DNA of 64,000 nt from Actinomycetota bacterium (lineage in GTDB: Bacteria; Actinomycetota; Actinomycetes; S36-B12): positions 165,663 through 229,662 of the forward strand of contig JAUXVJ010000024.1 in NCBI GenBank assembly GCA_030684515.1, written 5' to 3'. Below are positions 54,904-62,914 of this stretch, in pieces; the first letter of the stretch is position 1; the number at the start of each line of letters is the position of its first letter. The notes beneath the pieces are model-generated. The model did not search any database. It saw only the letters and a program-made list of their open reading frames with translations, and had not been told where the DNA came from. Made by a program: the position numbers and the translations under genes.

Positions 54904-56205
54904 CTACTCCGGAACGCGCTCGGTCAGCTCCTTGCCGAGCAACGCCAATTCAGCATCTGCGGTGATGTTCGGGATGAGGTAGGTCGGCCACACGCTTGCG
55001 GTCGGCTTGTAGTCGCGCAGCAGCTGCTTGGCGACTGTGGCCAGGTGCACCTCGGTTGGTCCATCGACCAGTGCCATGATCTGAGCGCCGAGCAGGGCCC
55101 CGGCAAATGGCAGAGCAGTCGATGAGCCAATGGCACCGTGCAGATGCAGGGCACGTGTGGCGATGCGCTCGTACACCCGCGCGCATTGCACCTTGATTGC
55201 TGCAATGTCCTTGCGCACGCGGTAATAGTCCATGTACTCGTCGATCTGCCACGCGGTGTAGAGCACGAACAGACGCAGCTGCTGAAGATCAATGTAGGAA
55301 TCCGCGAGCATCGTCTGCACCGACTCCTTCTCAGCCAGCAAAGTGCCCTTGGTCGAACGCGAAAGTGCGCGCTCGGCCATCATGTCCAGGAACTCCTGGC
55401 AGTTGCCGATGGTGCGCATGGCGTGGTGCACGCGACCTCCACCGAGTCGGGTCTGCGCAACCTTGAAGGCCTCGCCAACCCCGCCGAGCATGGCGTCGTC
55501 GCTGACGCGCACGTTCTTGTAGCTGACCAGACCCTCAGAGACATCCTCTGGTCCTTCGCCGGCAATACCGAAGTTGTGCTCGATGGTGATGCCCGGTGTA
55601 TCGCGCGGCAGCAGGAACATCGAGAAGCGGGAGGTCACAGGTGCATCAGGATCAGTGACGACCATCACGATGAAGAAGGTGGCCCAACGAGCATTGGATG
55701 ACCAGATCTTGCGGCCGTTGATGACCCACTCATCGCCTTCCTTGTGGGCGTTGGTGGTGAACACGCCTGGGTCGGCGCCGCCCTGAGGCTCGGTCATCGA
55801 GTAGCAGGACACGATGCCGCCTTCGAGCAATGGCTCAAGGTAGGCCTCCTTCTGCCAGTCGGTGCCGAAGTGGGCGATGATCTCGGCGTTTCCGGTGTCA
55901 GGTGCCTGGGTGCCGAACACCCGAGGCGCCCAGCGTGAGGTGCCCAGGATCTCGTTCATCAAGGCCAGCTTCAGTTGGCCGTAGCCCTGGCCGCCGAGCT
56001 CTGGCCCCAGGTGGCAGGCCCACAGCTTCTTGGCGCGCACTTCGTCCTTGAGCGGATTGATGATCGCGGCCTGCTGTGGCGTCATGTCCTTGTAGACATC
56101 GTGCGGCCAGACAAGATCGATCGGCTTGATCTTGGTCTTGACGAACTCGCGAGTCCAGTCCAGCAGCTCCTGGAACTCGGGCTCTACTCGGAAATCAATT
56201 GCCAT
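54904..56205 (-). CDS. Acyl-CoA dehydrogenase
   Basis: A 433-residue acyl-CoA dehydrogenase. The N-terminal helical domain (IDFRVEPEFQELLDWTREF, HLGPELGGQGYG), the middle domain with SMTEPQGGADPGVF and IWSSNARWATFF, and the C-terminal domain with the helix LLAEKESVQTMLADSY are in order. The end GADAEL..LGKELTERVPE-like is atypically short. AGGAG lies 6 nt before the second ATG (56205). It sits downstream of the SDR and 49-residue peptide genes with a 48-nt gap, so all three are probably one operon under the AGAAT operators. Confidence 0.9.
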   Translation of the reverse strand: MAIDFRVEPEFQELLDWTREFVKTKIKPIDLVWPHDVYKDMTPQQAAIINPLKDEVRAKKLWACHLGPELGGQGYGQLKLALMNEILGTSRWAPRVFGTQAPDTGNAEIIAHFGTDWQKEAYLEPLLEGGIVSCYSMTEPQGGADPGVFTTNAHKEGDEWVINGRKIWSSNARWATFFIVMVVTDPDAPVTSRFSMFLLPRDTPGITIEHNFGIAGEGPEDVSEGLVSYKNVRVSDDAMLGGVGEAFKVAQTRLGGGRVHHAMRTIGNCQEFLDMMAERALSRSTKGTLLAEKESVQTMLADSYIDLQQLRLFVLYTAWQIDEYMDYYRVRKDIAAIKVQCARVYERIATRALHLHGAIGSSTALPFAGALLGAQIMALVDGPTEVHLATVAKQLLRDYKPTASVWPTYLIPNITADAELALLGKELTERVPE

Positions 56206-56253
56206 CATGCGCTCCTATGGTTGTGAACAAATATGTGGGGTTGAGAAAGGGAT

Positions 56254-57018
56254 CTAGTACAGCCCGCCGTCGCAGCGGATGGTGGCACTCGTGGTGAAAC
56301 TTGATGCATCAGACGCCAAGTAGATCGCCAGGCCCACGACCTCCGGCGGATTGCCGATGCGTTGCAGCGCTTGCGTGTTCTGCAAGGAGGCCGTGGTCTG
56401 CGGAACGTCCCAGGCCTTGGACACATCTGAAAGGAATGGCCCAGGCATCAAGGTGTTCACACGTACGTAGGGCCCAAAGGCCTTGGAGAAGCCTTCGGTC
56501 ATCGCATTCAACGCGGCCTTTGCTCCGGCGTACGGAATGATGTTGGGGCCAGGACGCAAGGAGCCGGTGGACGACACATTGATGATCGAGCCAGAGCCGG
56601 CGGCAGCCATCCGCTCCCCCATCAATGCGGTGAGTCGAAAGGGCCCCTTGAAGTTCAGGTTCACCACACTGTCGAACATCTGCTCGGTGACATCAGTGTT
56701 CTTGTCGTAGATGGGTGACATGCCCGCGTTGTTGATCAGGCAGTCGACCTTGCCGAAGCGGGAATACACCGCGTCAGTGAAGGCCTCATGCTGCTCCCAG
56801 CGACCCACGTGCAGTCCGTAGGCCATCGCCTCGCGACCAGTGAGTGCCGTGACCTCCGCGGCGACTTCAGCACAGGTATCGAAATTCCGCGATGCGATGA
56901 CCACGTTGGCACCGGCCTGCGCGCAGCCGAAGGTCATCTCGCGGCCAAGTCCGCGACTGCCGCCGGTGATGACCACGACCTTGCCAGTCAGATCAAAGAG
57001 TTGTTCCAAGTAGCTCAT
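56254..57018 (-). CDS. Short-chain dehydrogenase/reductase
   Basis: A 254-residue SDR: ITGGSRGLG cofactor motif, ASRNFDT turn, NNAG, and the Ser-Tyr-Lys triad in NVSSTGSLRPGPNIIPYAGAKAALN. The segment matches 3-oxoacyl/3-hydroxyacyl-CoA dehydrogenase-like SDRs. GGAG lies 6 nt before the ATG, and the ATG overlaps the stop of the upstream 49-residue frame by 4 nt, so the two are translationally coupled. The acyl-CoA dehydrogenase follows. It would oxidise a hydroxyacyl-CoA in the same route. Confidence 0.9.
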   Translation of the reverse strand: MSYLEQLFDLTGKVVVITGGSRGLGREMTFGCAQAGANVVIASRNFDTCAEVAAEVTALTGREAMAYGLHVGRWEQHEAFTDAVYSRFGKVDCLINNAGMSPIYDKNTDVTEQMFDSVVNLNFKGPFRLTALMGERMAAAGSGSIINVSSTGSLRPGPNIIPYAGAKAALNAMTEGFSKAFGPYVRVNTLMPGPFLSDVSKAWDVPQTTASLQNTQALQRIGNPPEVVGLAIYLASDASSFTTSATIRCDGGLY

Positions 57019-57164
57019 CTACGGCTCCTGCTCCGGCCAGCAGCACCTTCGGCTGCCGGCTGCATGAGATTCAACGTGACTGGAGCCAGCGGGGAGGCCT
57101 TTTCAGCAAATCCACCTGAGCGATGCAAGCCACCAGCGGCCTTCTCCCCCACCATCTGCGCCAT
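57015..57164 (-). CDS. Leaderless 49-residue protein coupled to the SDR
   Basis: A frame of 49 codons from ATG 57164 to TGA overlapping the SDR start (ATGA). TATTCT lies exactly 6 nt before the ATG, so the transcript most likely begins at this ATG. The protein is short, with MAQMVGEKAAGGLH at the start and a basic tail GRSRSRR; codon use is ordinary. It may be a real small protein or a leader peptide that couples translation to the SDR. No family is recognised. Confidence 0.55.
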   Translation of the reverse strand: MAQMVGEKAAGGLHRSGGFAEKASPLAPVTLNLMQPAAEGAAGRSRSRR

Positions 57165-57170
57165 AGTTGA

Positions 57171-57204
57171 AGAATAGCATTCTTTGAATGCAGAATGGGA
57201 TTCT
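57171..57204 (-). promoter_or_regulatory. Tandem AGAAT-N3-ATTCT operator over the -10
   Basis: Two 13-bp palindromes, AGAATAGCATTCT (57171-57183) and AGAATGGGATTCT (57192-57204), have centres 21 bp apart, about two helical turns. The first covers the TATTCT -10 of the leaderless operon. The layout suits a cooperative dimeric repressor, for example of the TetR type, controlling the peptide-SDR-ACAD operon. Confidence 0.65.
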
Positions 57205-57260
57205 CCGAAGGAAAGTTGCATGAGTTCCGGGAGCCAACCCGAGCACACCCAACAAAGACG

Positions 57261-57297
57261 ACTGGGGTGGCCGGGCCAATGGCCCGACCACCCCAGT
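57261..57297. terminator. Strong hairpin terminator
   Basis: ACTGGGGTGG and CCACCCCAGT form a 10-bp outer stem; CGGGCC and GGCCCG add an inner 6-bp stem around AAT, with one mismatch between. It lies just past the stop of the DUF4190 gene on the minus strand. Confidence 0.8.
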
Positions 57298-57307
57298 GCT
57301 GCCAGTG

Positions 57308-57949
57308 CTACTGAACCTGGATGATCCTTGCCACGCCGCCTTCGACATCAAAGCGGACAACGCTGACGTCCATGGTTGCCGTGCCGCACTCAGTTGTTCC
57401 CGAGCCGGAAACCGTGACGCCCTTGGCAACGACGGTCATCGTTGCGTCATAGGGATCGCCAGTGAATCCGCAGCGGTCATTGAGTGTGTAGTTGATCGAT
57501 GGATCCATCTGGTACTGACCGTCGGCCAGACCGGTCTCTGAGTTGACCTTGGCATCGGTGTTGGTGCTCAGTGTGTTCACGGCGAAAACCAGCACGAACA
57601 CAGCGATGATGCCGCCGATGATCGTGAGGATCAGACCCACGATGCCCAGCCAGAAGCCTGCCTTGGCCATGCCGCCATTGCTGGCTTCTCCGCGCTTGGC
57701 CTTGTTGATGCCAATGCGACCAAGGACGATGGCCAGGATTGCGCCAATCAGTGGGATGCAGAAGAACTGCAGGATGCCGAAGATCAGTGCAGCAGTTCCC
57801 GTGCCGTTCTGCGCGCCAGTGGCGGGGACGGTTACCGGTGGTGCCGGTGTGTATGTAACAGGCTGATCGGCTGGTGGTGTGTAGACCACAGGCTCTGGAG
57901 TCGGAACCGACTCCGGCTCTTCCGATGGCGGTGGTGTCTGATCGCTCAT
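57308..57949 (-). CDS. DUF4190-domain membrane protein
   Basis: A 213-residue membrane protein. A Pro-rich cytoplasmic tail (TPPPSEEPESVPTPEPVVYTPPADQPVTYTP) leads to a DUF4190 pair of helices (about 52-77 and 97-120): ALIFGILQFFCIPLIGAILAIVLGRIGINKAKRGEASNGGMAKAGFWLGIVGLILTIIGG. The C-terminal domain (about 130-213) is extracytoplasmic with a Cys pair (NDRCGF, TTECGT), suggesting a disulfide. AAGGA lies 9 nt before the ATG. Such proteins are common in Actinobacteria; function unknown. Confidence 0.82.
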   Translation of the reverse strand: MSDQTPPPSEEPESVPTPEPVVYTPPADQPVTYTPAPPVTVPATGAQNGTGTAALIFGILQFFCIPLIGAILAIVLGRIGINKAKRGEASNGGMAKAGFWLGIVGLILTIIGGIIAVFVLVFAVNTLSTNTDAKVNSETGLADGQYQMDPSINYTLNDRCGFTGDPYDATMTVVAKGVTVSGSGTTECGTATMDVSVVRFDVEGGVARIIQVQ

Positions 57950-58069
57950 GCGATAGGTCCTTTCGAAGTTCTGATGTCGACTGAGGGCACAGCATGGCAG
58001 GTCCAGCAAACTGTTGGGACGGACTCGCGGCACACAAGTTACTGGACGCGCATTCACTAGGGTTCGCAC

Positions 58070-58399
58070 ATGACACAGATGACTGAACCGCGCAATGCAG
58101 TAGCGCCAATCGTCATCTCCATCATCTGGGCCGTGCTCTTTGTCATGGGCGCTTGGCCCGCCATCGCAACCGTGTTCCTGTTTGATCAAGGCACTGACCT
58201 GGAGTTGTGGGCCTGGTTCGTCTTCTACGGCGTCTGGGCCTTTGAATTCATGGCTTTGCTCATGATTCCGGGCATCTGGATCGCGTGGGCACTGACCCGT
58301 CGCAAGAGCTGGGGCGGCAAGTTCCTCATCATCGTCGCCTTTGTTCCGCTCGTGGCTTTGATCCCCGTATTCGCCGCCTTCTTCATGGACAACGCCTAA
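58070..58399 (+). CDS. Small membrane protein
   Basis: A 109-residue protein with three hydrophobic segments (about 12-35, 47-70 and 82-104). TAGGGT is exactly 6 nt before the ATG, a leaderless arrangement. It is followed 23 nt later by the secreted-protein gene with a ribosome site, so the two are likely one unit. No family is recognised. Confidence 0.7.
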   Translation: MTQMTEPRNAVAPIVISIIWAVLFVMGAWPAIATVFLFDQGTDLELWAWFVFYGVWAFEFMALLMIPGIWIAWALTRRKSWGGKFLIIVAFVPLVALIPVFAAFFMDNA

Positions 58400-58422
58400 G
58401 AGAAACGAACGGAACAATCCAT

Positions 58423-59061
58423 ATGCGCGCACGCTCGATCACCATGCTCATCACCGTTGTCGCGAGCAGTACCGCAATGCTTGCCACGACCAGCCACGCC
58501 GCGACGACGAGTCCGTCACCGACAGCAAGTGCCACGACAACAGCACCGATGCCAAAGACGACCGTCACCCTGGTCGTCAAGGGCTGCGAAGGCTGCACCA
58601 TTGGCGTGGAACGCGGATTGAAGAACGAACCGGCCAGCACCGTGCAGCCAAGCAAGCCTGATCATTGGGATGGGCCAAGCGCCTTAGTCAAGAACGGCTT
58701 TGTCACTCTCACCGTTCCCACCGCCTACACCGCTGGCGCGTCATTCACCGTGAGTGCGCCGTGGGAAGGCGACACCGATGGCATGACCAACATCGTGCTC
58801 GGCGGCAAGACTCCCCCAGCAACATTGATCAGCGTCGCGCGCGCAACCAACCGCACCAAGGCGACAGCCTGTTGGGCTGGCACTCAGGACAACCAGGCGA
58901 TCATTCGCGTCACGGTGATCCGAAGGAACCTCGGTGGGATGGGCGACAAGAAGGTCGTGTTCCCGATCGCCTGGGCGTCACCAACTGTGGCAACGGTTGG
59001 ACCATTGACCAAGACTCTGGGCAAGGGCCTGCTCGGCAATCAGGACATGTTCTTCTGCTGA
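58423..59061 (+). CDS. Secreted protein with Cys-rich N-terminal motif
   Basis: A 212-residue secreted protein. A signal peptide (about 1-28) is followed by a Ser/Thr/Pro linker and a domain with GCEGCTIGVERGL (a CxxC motif), FVTLTVPTAYTAGASFTVSAPWEG and a conserved ACWAG. The single C-terminal FFC closes the protein. The CxxC after the linker could bind metal or act in a disulfide. GGAACAATCCAT lies before the ATG. I do not recognise the family. Confidence 0.75.
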   Translation: MRARSITMLITVVASSTAMLATTSHAATTSPSPTASATTTAPMPKTTVTLVVKGCEGCTIGVERGLKNEPASTVQPSKPDHWDGPSALVKNGFVTLTVPTAYTAGASFTVSAPWEGDTDGMTNIVLGGKTPPATLISVARATNRTKATACWAGTQDNQAIIRVTVIRRNLGGMGDKKVVFPIAWASPTVATVGPLTKTLGKGLLGNQDMFFC

Positions 59062-59220
59062 TGGAGGACATCTACCGGGCGTGAGAGTTGCACGCAGGAA
59101 TCGGCCAGATGAACGGTGGGCATCTGGAAGATTCATGAGCACTGTTTTGCTGAGCGATGCCTTGTTTGAATGCTCAATCAGATGGCAGCATGACTGCAGA
59201 AGGCAGCCCCAACTCAACTG

Positions 59221-60021
59221 ATGGCGAGATCGCCGATGAGCATGCGCCGAACGACTCGGGTAGTGGGGGCATGCGTTCTTGCGGTTCTTGGCTTCGCTCT
59301 GGTAGCCGTCCTCGCGTTTCGCATCGGCTCCTCCAGCACGGACACCGCTTTGCCCAGGCCCTCGCCATCTGCTTCAGCGACCGGGCCCAAGTCGCTTTCC
59401 GCCGAGCAGATCTACGAAGTCATCCTGCCTTCCCTTGTCGTGGTGCGCACTGAATCGGCCGCGACTGCCGATGTGAAGGGTGAGAACAAAGGCTTGGGGA
59501 CTGGAGTCGTCATCGATGCCGCGGGAACGATCCTCACCGCGTACCACGTCGTCGGCAATGCCCAGTCGATTGAAGTTGAGTTTGCTGATGGGACGAAGTC
59601 GGAAGCCTTCGTCGTGCTCGCTGATCCGGGCAATGACGTCGCAACACTCACACCGCAAGCACGACCGGAACTGGTCGTGCCGGCAGTGCTCGGCGGTGGC
59701 GTGGCCGTCGGCAATCGGGTCGTTGCCATGGGCAACCCCCTCGGTCTGATCGCCACTACGACGGAGGGCGTGGTGTCAGGACTGAACAGGGCGATCAACG
59801 GCAGCGAAATGGTCAGTCTGAGCGGGCTCATCCAGTTTGACGCTGCAGTGAATCCGGGAAGTTCAGGCGGACCGCTGTTGAACGACCGTGGACAGGTCAT
59901 CGGCGTGGTGTCTTCCCTTGCCAACCCCTCTGACATCGGCTACTTCATCGGAATCGGTTTCGCGGTGCCGATCGGCACCGCACTTGGCACAACAGGAGAA
60001 GGCGGGGGTCCCGAAAGATGA
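59221..60021 (+). CDS. HtrA-like membrane-anchored serine protease without PDZ
   Basis: A 266-residue trypsin-like protease of the S1C type. One N-terminal anchor (about 12-34) is followed by the protease domain with catalytic His in TAYHVVGN, Asp in GNDVATL and Ser in NPGSSGGPLLN. The usual PDZ domain after the protease is absent, so it ends at the catalytic domain. ATG 59221 has no good ribosome site; ATG 59239 is another start and keeps the anchor. It overlaps the MoxR gene by 4 nt, linking it to the MoxR-DUF58-VWA operon. Confidence 0.85.
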   Translation: MARSPMSMRRTTRVVGACVLAVLGFALVAVLAFRIGSSSTDTALPRPSPSASATGPKSLSAEQIYEVILPSLVVVRTESAATADVKGENKGLGTGVVIDAAGTILTAYHVVGNAQSIEVEFADGTKSEAFVVLADPGNDVATLTPQARPELVVPAVLGGGVAVGNRVVAMGNPLGLIATTTEGVVSGLNRAINGSEMVSLSGLIQFDAAVNPGSSGGPLLNDRGQVIGVVSSLANPSDIGYFIGIGFAVPIGTALGTTGEGGGPER

Positions 60022-61010
60022 CCACGACAGGCGAGCCATTGAATCGGCAACTATCCCAACCGATGGAGGCAGTGCTCTATGAGGTGAAGAAGTCCATCGT
60101 TGGGCAGGATCACCTCCTGGAGCGTCTTCTCGTCGCGCTCCTGGCCCGCGGGCATGTGCTCGTTGAAGGTGTGCCGGGTCTGGCCAAGACACTGGCCATC
60201 AACGCGCTCGCCCAGTCCATCGGCGGCACCTTCCAGCGCATCCAATTCACTCCCGACCTGGTGCCCGCAGACGTTGTTGGCACCAGGATCTACCACCAGC
60301 CCAGTGGGGAGTTCCGAGTCGTGCCCGGTCCGGTGTTCGCCAATCTGCTGCTCGCCGACGAAATCAACCGGGCACCTGCCAAGGTGCAAAGCGCACTCCT
60401 TGAGGTCATGCAAGAGCGGCAGGTGACCATCGGCCGCGAGACCATGCCGGTGCCCGACCCGTTCCTGGTGATGGCCACCCAGAACCCCATCGAGTCCGAG
60501 GGCACCTATCCCCTGCCTGAGGCGCAAGTGGATCGCTTCATGATGAAGGTGCTCGTTGGCTACCCGTCCCCGACCGAGGAGTTCGTCATCGTCGAACGGA
60601 TGATGCGGCCGATGGAACAGATCAATGAGGTGCTCAATCCAGATCGGCTGATCCAGGCGCAGCGCGCCGCCGCGTTGGTCTTTGTGGATCCGGGTCTCAT
60701 CGAGTACGCGGTCAAAGTCGCAACGGCAACGCGGGCACCAGAGTCATTGGGACTTGGCGAGCTGAGTCGATTCATCTCCTTTGGTGCCAGTCCCCGAGCC
60801 TCGATCAACCTCATCTTGGCCGCTCGATCCCTGGCCTTCATTCGTGGTCGTGACTACGCGATCTTCCAGGACGTGCAGGATCTCGTGCACGACGTATTTC
60901 GTCATCGACTGGTGCTGTCCTATGAGGCACTGGCCGAGGGCGTGACGGCCGACGACATCATCGATCGAGTGCTGAAGGCATCCCCGGTGCCTGAGTTGGA
61001 CCGACGGTAG
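60018..61010 (+). CDS. MoxR-type AAA+ ATPase
   Basis: A 330-residue AAA+ ATPase. Walker A is GVPGLAKT, Walker B LLADEINRAPAKVQSALLEVM, sensor 1 VMATQNPIESEGTYPLPEAQ, and the C-terminal lid includes SEFISFGASPRASI-like sequence. MoxR proteins act as chaperones for VWA proteins and for assembly of metal centres. It starts inside the stop of the protease gene and is followed after 6 nt by the DUF58 gene. Confidence 0.92.
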   Translation: MTTTGEPLNRQLSQPMEAVLYEVKKSIVGQDHLLERLLVALLARGHVLVEGVPGLAKTLAINALAQSIGGTFQRIQFTPDLVPADVVGTRIYHQPSGEFRVVPGPVFANLLLADEINRAPAKVQSALLEVMQERQVTIGRETMPVPDPFLVMATQNPIESEGTYPLPEAQVDRFMMKVLVGYPSPTEEFVIVERMMRPMEQINEVLNPDRLIQAQRAAALVFVDPGLIEYAVKVATATRAPESLGLGELSRFISFGASPRASINLILAARSLAFIRGRDYAIFQDVQDLVHDVFRHRLVLSYEALAEGVTADDIIDRVLKASPVPELDRR

Positions 61011-61016
61011 CCAGCG

Positions 61017-61925
61017 ATGGAGCAAGCGCAGCGGTCCGCCACATCCATCACGGCAATTCCCGAAGGACTGCTCTACCGGCTCGACTGGCGAGCGCTCAAG
61101 AGATTGTCGGGCGTTCGTGGTGGTGATTTCCGCACTCCTGCCCGCGGCTCCGGAATCGATGTCACCGATATTCGTGCCTACGAGCCATACGACGACATCC
61201 GGCACATCGATTGGAACGTGACGGCACGACTGGACGAACCGCACGTGCGCGAGTATCTGGAAGACCGCGACCTGACAGCTTGGCTTCTCCTGGACCGCTC
61301 GTCGTCGATGGCATTTGGACCCGCGGATCGGGGCAAGGACATCGTGCTCATCGAACTGTGCGTCGCGCTTGCACGAATGCTCACGCGTGGCGGCAATCGC
61401 ATCGGGGCGATCCTCTACGACGCCGGGATCCAGCAGGTCATCCCTGCGGGAGCCAATCGCGCCCACGTGCTGCGCCTGGCCCATCAGCTGCTTCAGCACA
61501 CCCCAGCTTCGGCACAGGAGACCGACCTGGAGCCCTTGTTGCACCAGTCGGCGTCGATGCTGAAGCGACGCTCCTTGGTCTTCCTCGTCTCCGACTTCAT
61601 CGTGCGCGACGGATGGCAGCGAGCACTCGGATCCCTGGCGCAACGACATGACGTCGTCGTCATCCGGATTGCTGATCGCCGCGAGGAGGAACTGCCCGAC
61701 GTCGGCACGATCTGGGTGCAGGACGCCGAGACTGGAGAGCAGTTGCTGCTGGACACCAGCGACCCAGGCTTTCGCGGTCAGTATCGCCAGGCTGCGATGC
61801 AGCGCGAAATCGACCTGGGCGCAGACGTTCGACGGACAGGGGCACACCTGCATACCGTCTGGACCGACGACGACCTCGCCGATTCCTTGGTGAGGATGGC
61901 TCACACGCGGCGCGGAATGCGCTGA
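61017..61925 (+). CDS. DUF58/VWA-like protein
   Basis: A 302-residue DUF58 protein. It has RGGDFRTPARGSGIDVTDIRAYEPYDDIRHIDWNVTARLDEPHVREY, the conserved DUF58 core, then a VWA-like segment LLLDRSSSMAFGP (partial MIDAS DxSxS). It likely lies next to the membrane without its own transmembrane segment. The stop overlaps the following VWA gene by TGATG. It forms a complex with the MoxR ATPase by analogy. Confidence 0.9.
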   Translation: MEQAQRSATSITAIPEGLLYRLDWRALKRLSGVRGGDFRTPARGSGIDVTDIRAYEPYDDIRHIDWNVTARLDEPHVREYLEDRDLTAWLLLDRSSSMAFGPADRGKDIVLIELCVALARMLTRGGNRIGAILYDAGIQQVIPAGANRAHVLRLAHQLLQHTPASAQETDLEPLLHQSASMLKRRSLVFLVSDFIVRDGWQRALGSLAQRHDVVVIRIADRREEELPDVGTIWVQDAETGEQLLLDTSDPGFRGQYRQAAMQREIDLGADVRRTGAHLHTVWTDDDLADSLVRMAHTRRGMR

Positions 61926-62914
61926 TGTCCTTCATCTGGCCGGCGCTGCTCGCGACTGTGCTGCTCGTTCCGCTAGCAGTGCTTGGCTACATCGCTGGGC
62001 AGCGCCGACGCAATATCCGGGTGAATGCGCTCGCCAGTTCGGGACTGGTGACCATCGGATCACCCACAGCCCTGGGCCGCCGCCGACACGTGCCATTCCT
62101 CATCTTCATGTTCGGCTTCATCTTGCTCGCAGTCTCCGTTGCCCGCCCACAGGTGGCCTTGGCCGTTCCGCAATTGACTGGAACCGTCGTTCTCGCAGTT
62201 GATGTGTCCAACAGCATGGCGGCCGACGACATCAAGCCGAGCCGCCTGGCAGCAGCGCAGGCAGCAGCCAAGGAGTTTGTGCAGAAGCAGCCATCAGGCG
62301 TGGAGATCGGCTTGGTGGCACTGGGCAGCGGCGCTCAGGTCGTGGCCGAACCGACCGACAATCGCCAGGAGTTGCTGGCCGCCATCGATCGACTCTCCAG
62401 CGGTGGCAGCACCCAGATCGGGACCGGCTTGCTCGCTGCTTTGAACACGATCCTGGATCAGCCAGTAGCGCTGACACCGGAGCAACTCGAAGGTGACCTC
62501 ACCGGGCTGGACATCGGCTACCACCCATCTGCCGCAATCGTGCTCGCGTCCGATGGGGAGGCCACGGGAGGACCTGACCCAGATCTGGTCGCTGACATCG
62601 CCGCTGCGGCCGGGGTGAAGATCACGACCGTGGGCATCGGCAGCGCCGATGGCGCTGTCATCGAAGTCGATGGCTATCAAGTGGCCACCTCACTGGACGC
62701 GGAGTTCCTTGGCAACATCGCCGAGCTGACTGGCGGCAAGTACTACCAGGCCCAGGATGCAAACGCCCTACTGCAGGTCTATGACGGATTGGACATGCAG
62801 TGGGAGGTGAAGGCTGAAGAGGTCGAGGTCACTGCGCTTTTCAGTCTCGCGGCAGTCATGGTCTTCTTCATCGCGGCCATCTTGTCGATGCGCTGGCTCG
62901 GGCGGGTGGTGTGA
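61925..62914 (+). CDS. Membrane VWA-domain protein (BatA-like)
   Basis: A 329-residue protein with two N-terminal helices (about 3-25 and 57-77), a VWA domain (about 90-270) with the full MIDAS DVSNSMAADD and IVLASDGEATGG, and a C-terminal helix (about 303-325). This is the BatA arrangement: VWA facing outside, anchored on both sides. The start overlaps the DUF58 stop, and the stop overlaps the next VWA gene. Confidence 0.9.
   Translation: MSFIWPALLATVLLVPLAVLGYIAGQRRRNIRVNALASSGLVTIGSPTALGRRRHVPFLIFMFGFILLAVSVARPQVALAVPQLTGTVVLAVDVSNSMAADDIKPSRLAAAQAAAKEFVQKQPSGVEIGLVALGSGAQVVAEPTDNRQELLAAIDRLSSGGSTQIGTGLLAALNTILDQPVALTPEQLEGDLTGLDIGYHPSAAIVLASDGEATGGPDPDLVADIAAAAGVKITTVGIGSADGAVIEVDGYQVATSLDAEFLGNIAELTGGKYYQAQDANALLQVYDGLDMQWEVKAEEVEVTALFSLAAVMVFFIAAILSMRWLGRVV

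Noticed and set aside
60744-61904. Minus-strand frame of 386 codons over moxR/DUF58
   Set aside because: Shadow frame; both underlying plus-strand genes have complete motifs and coupling.
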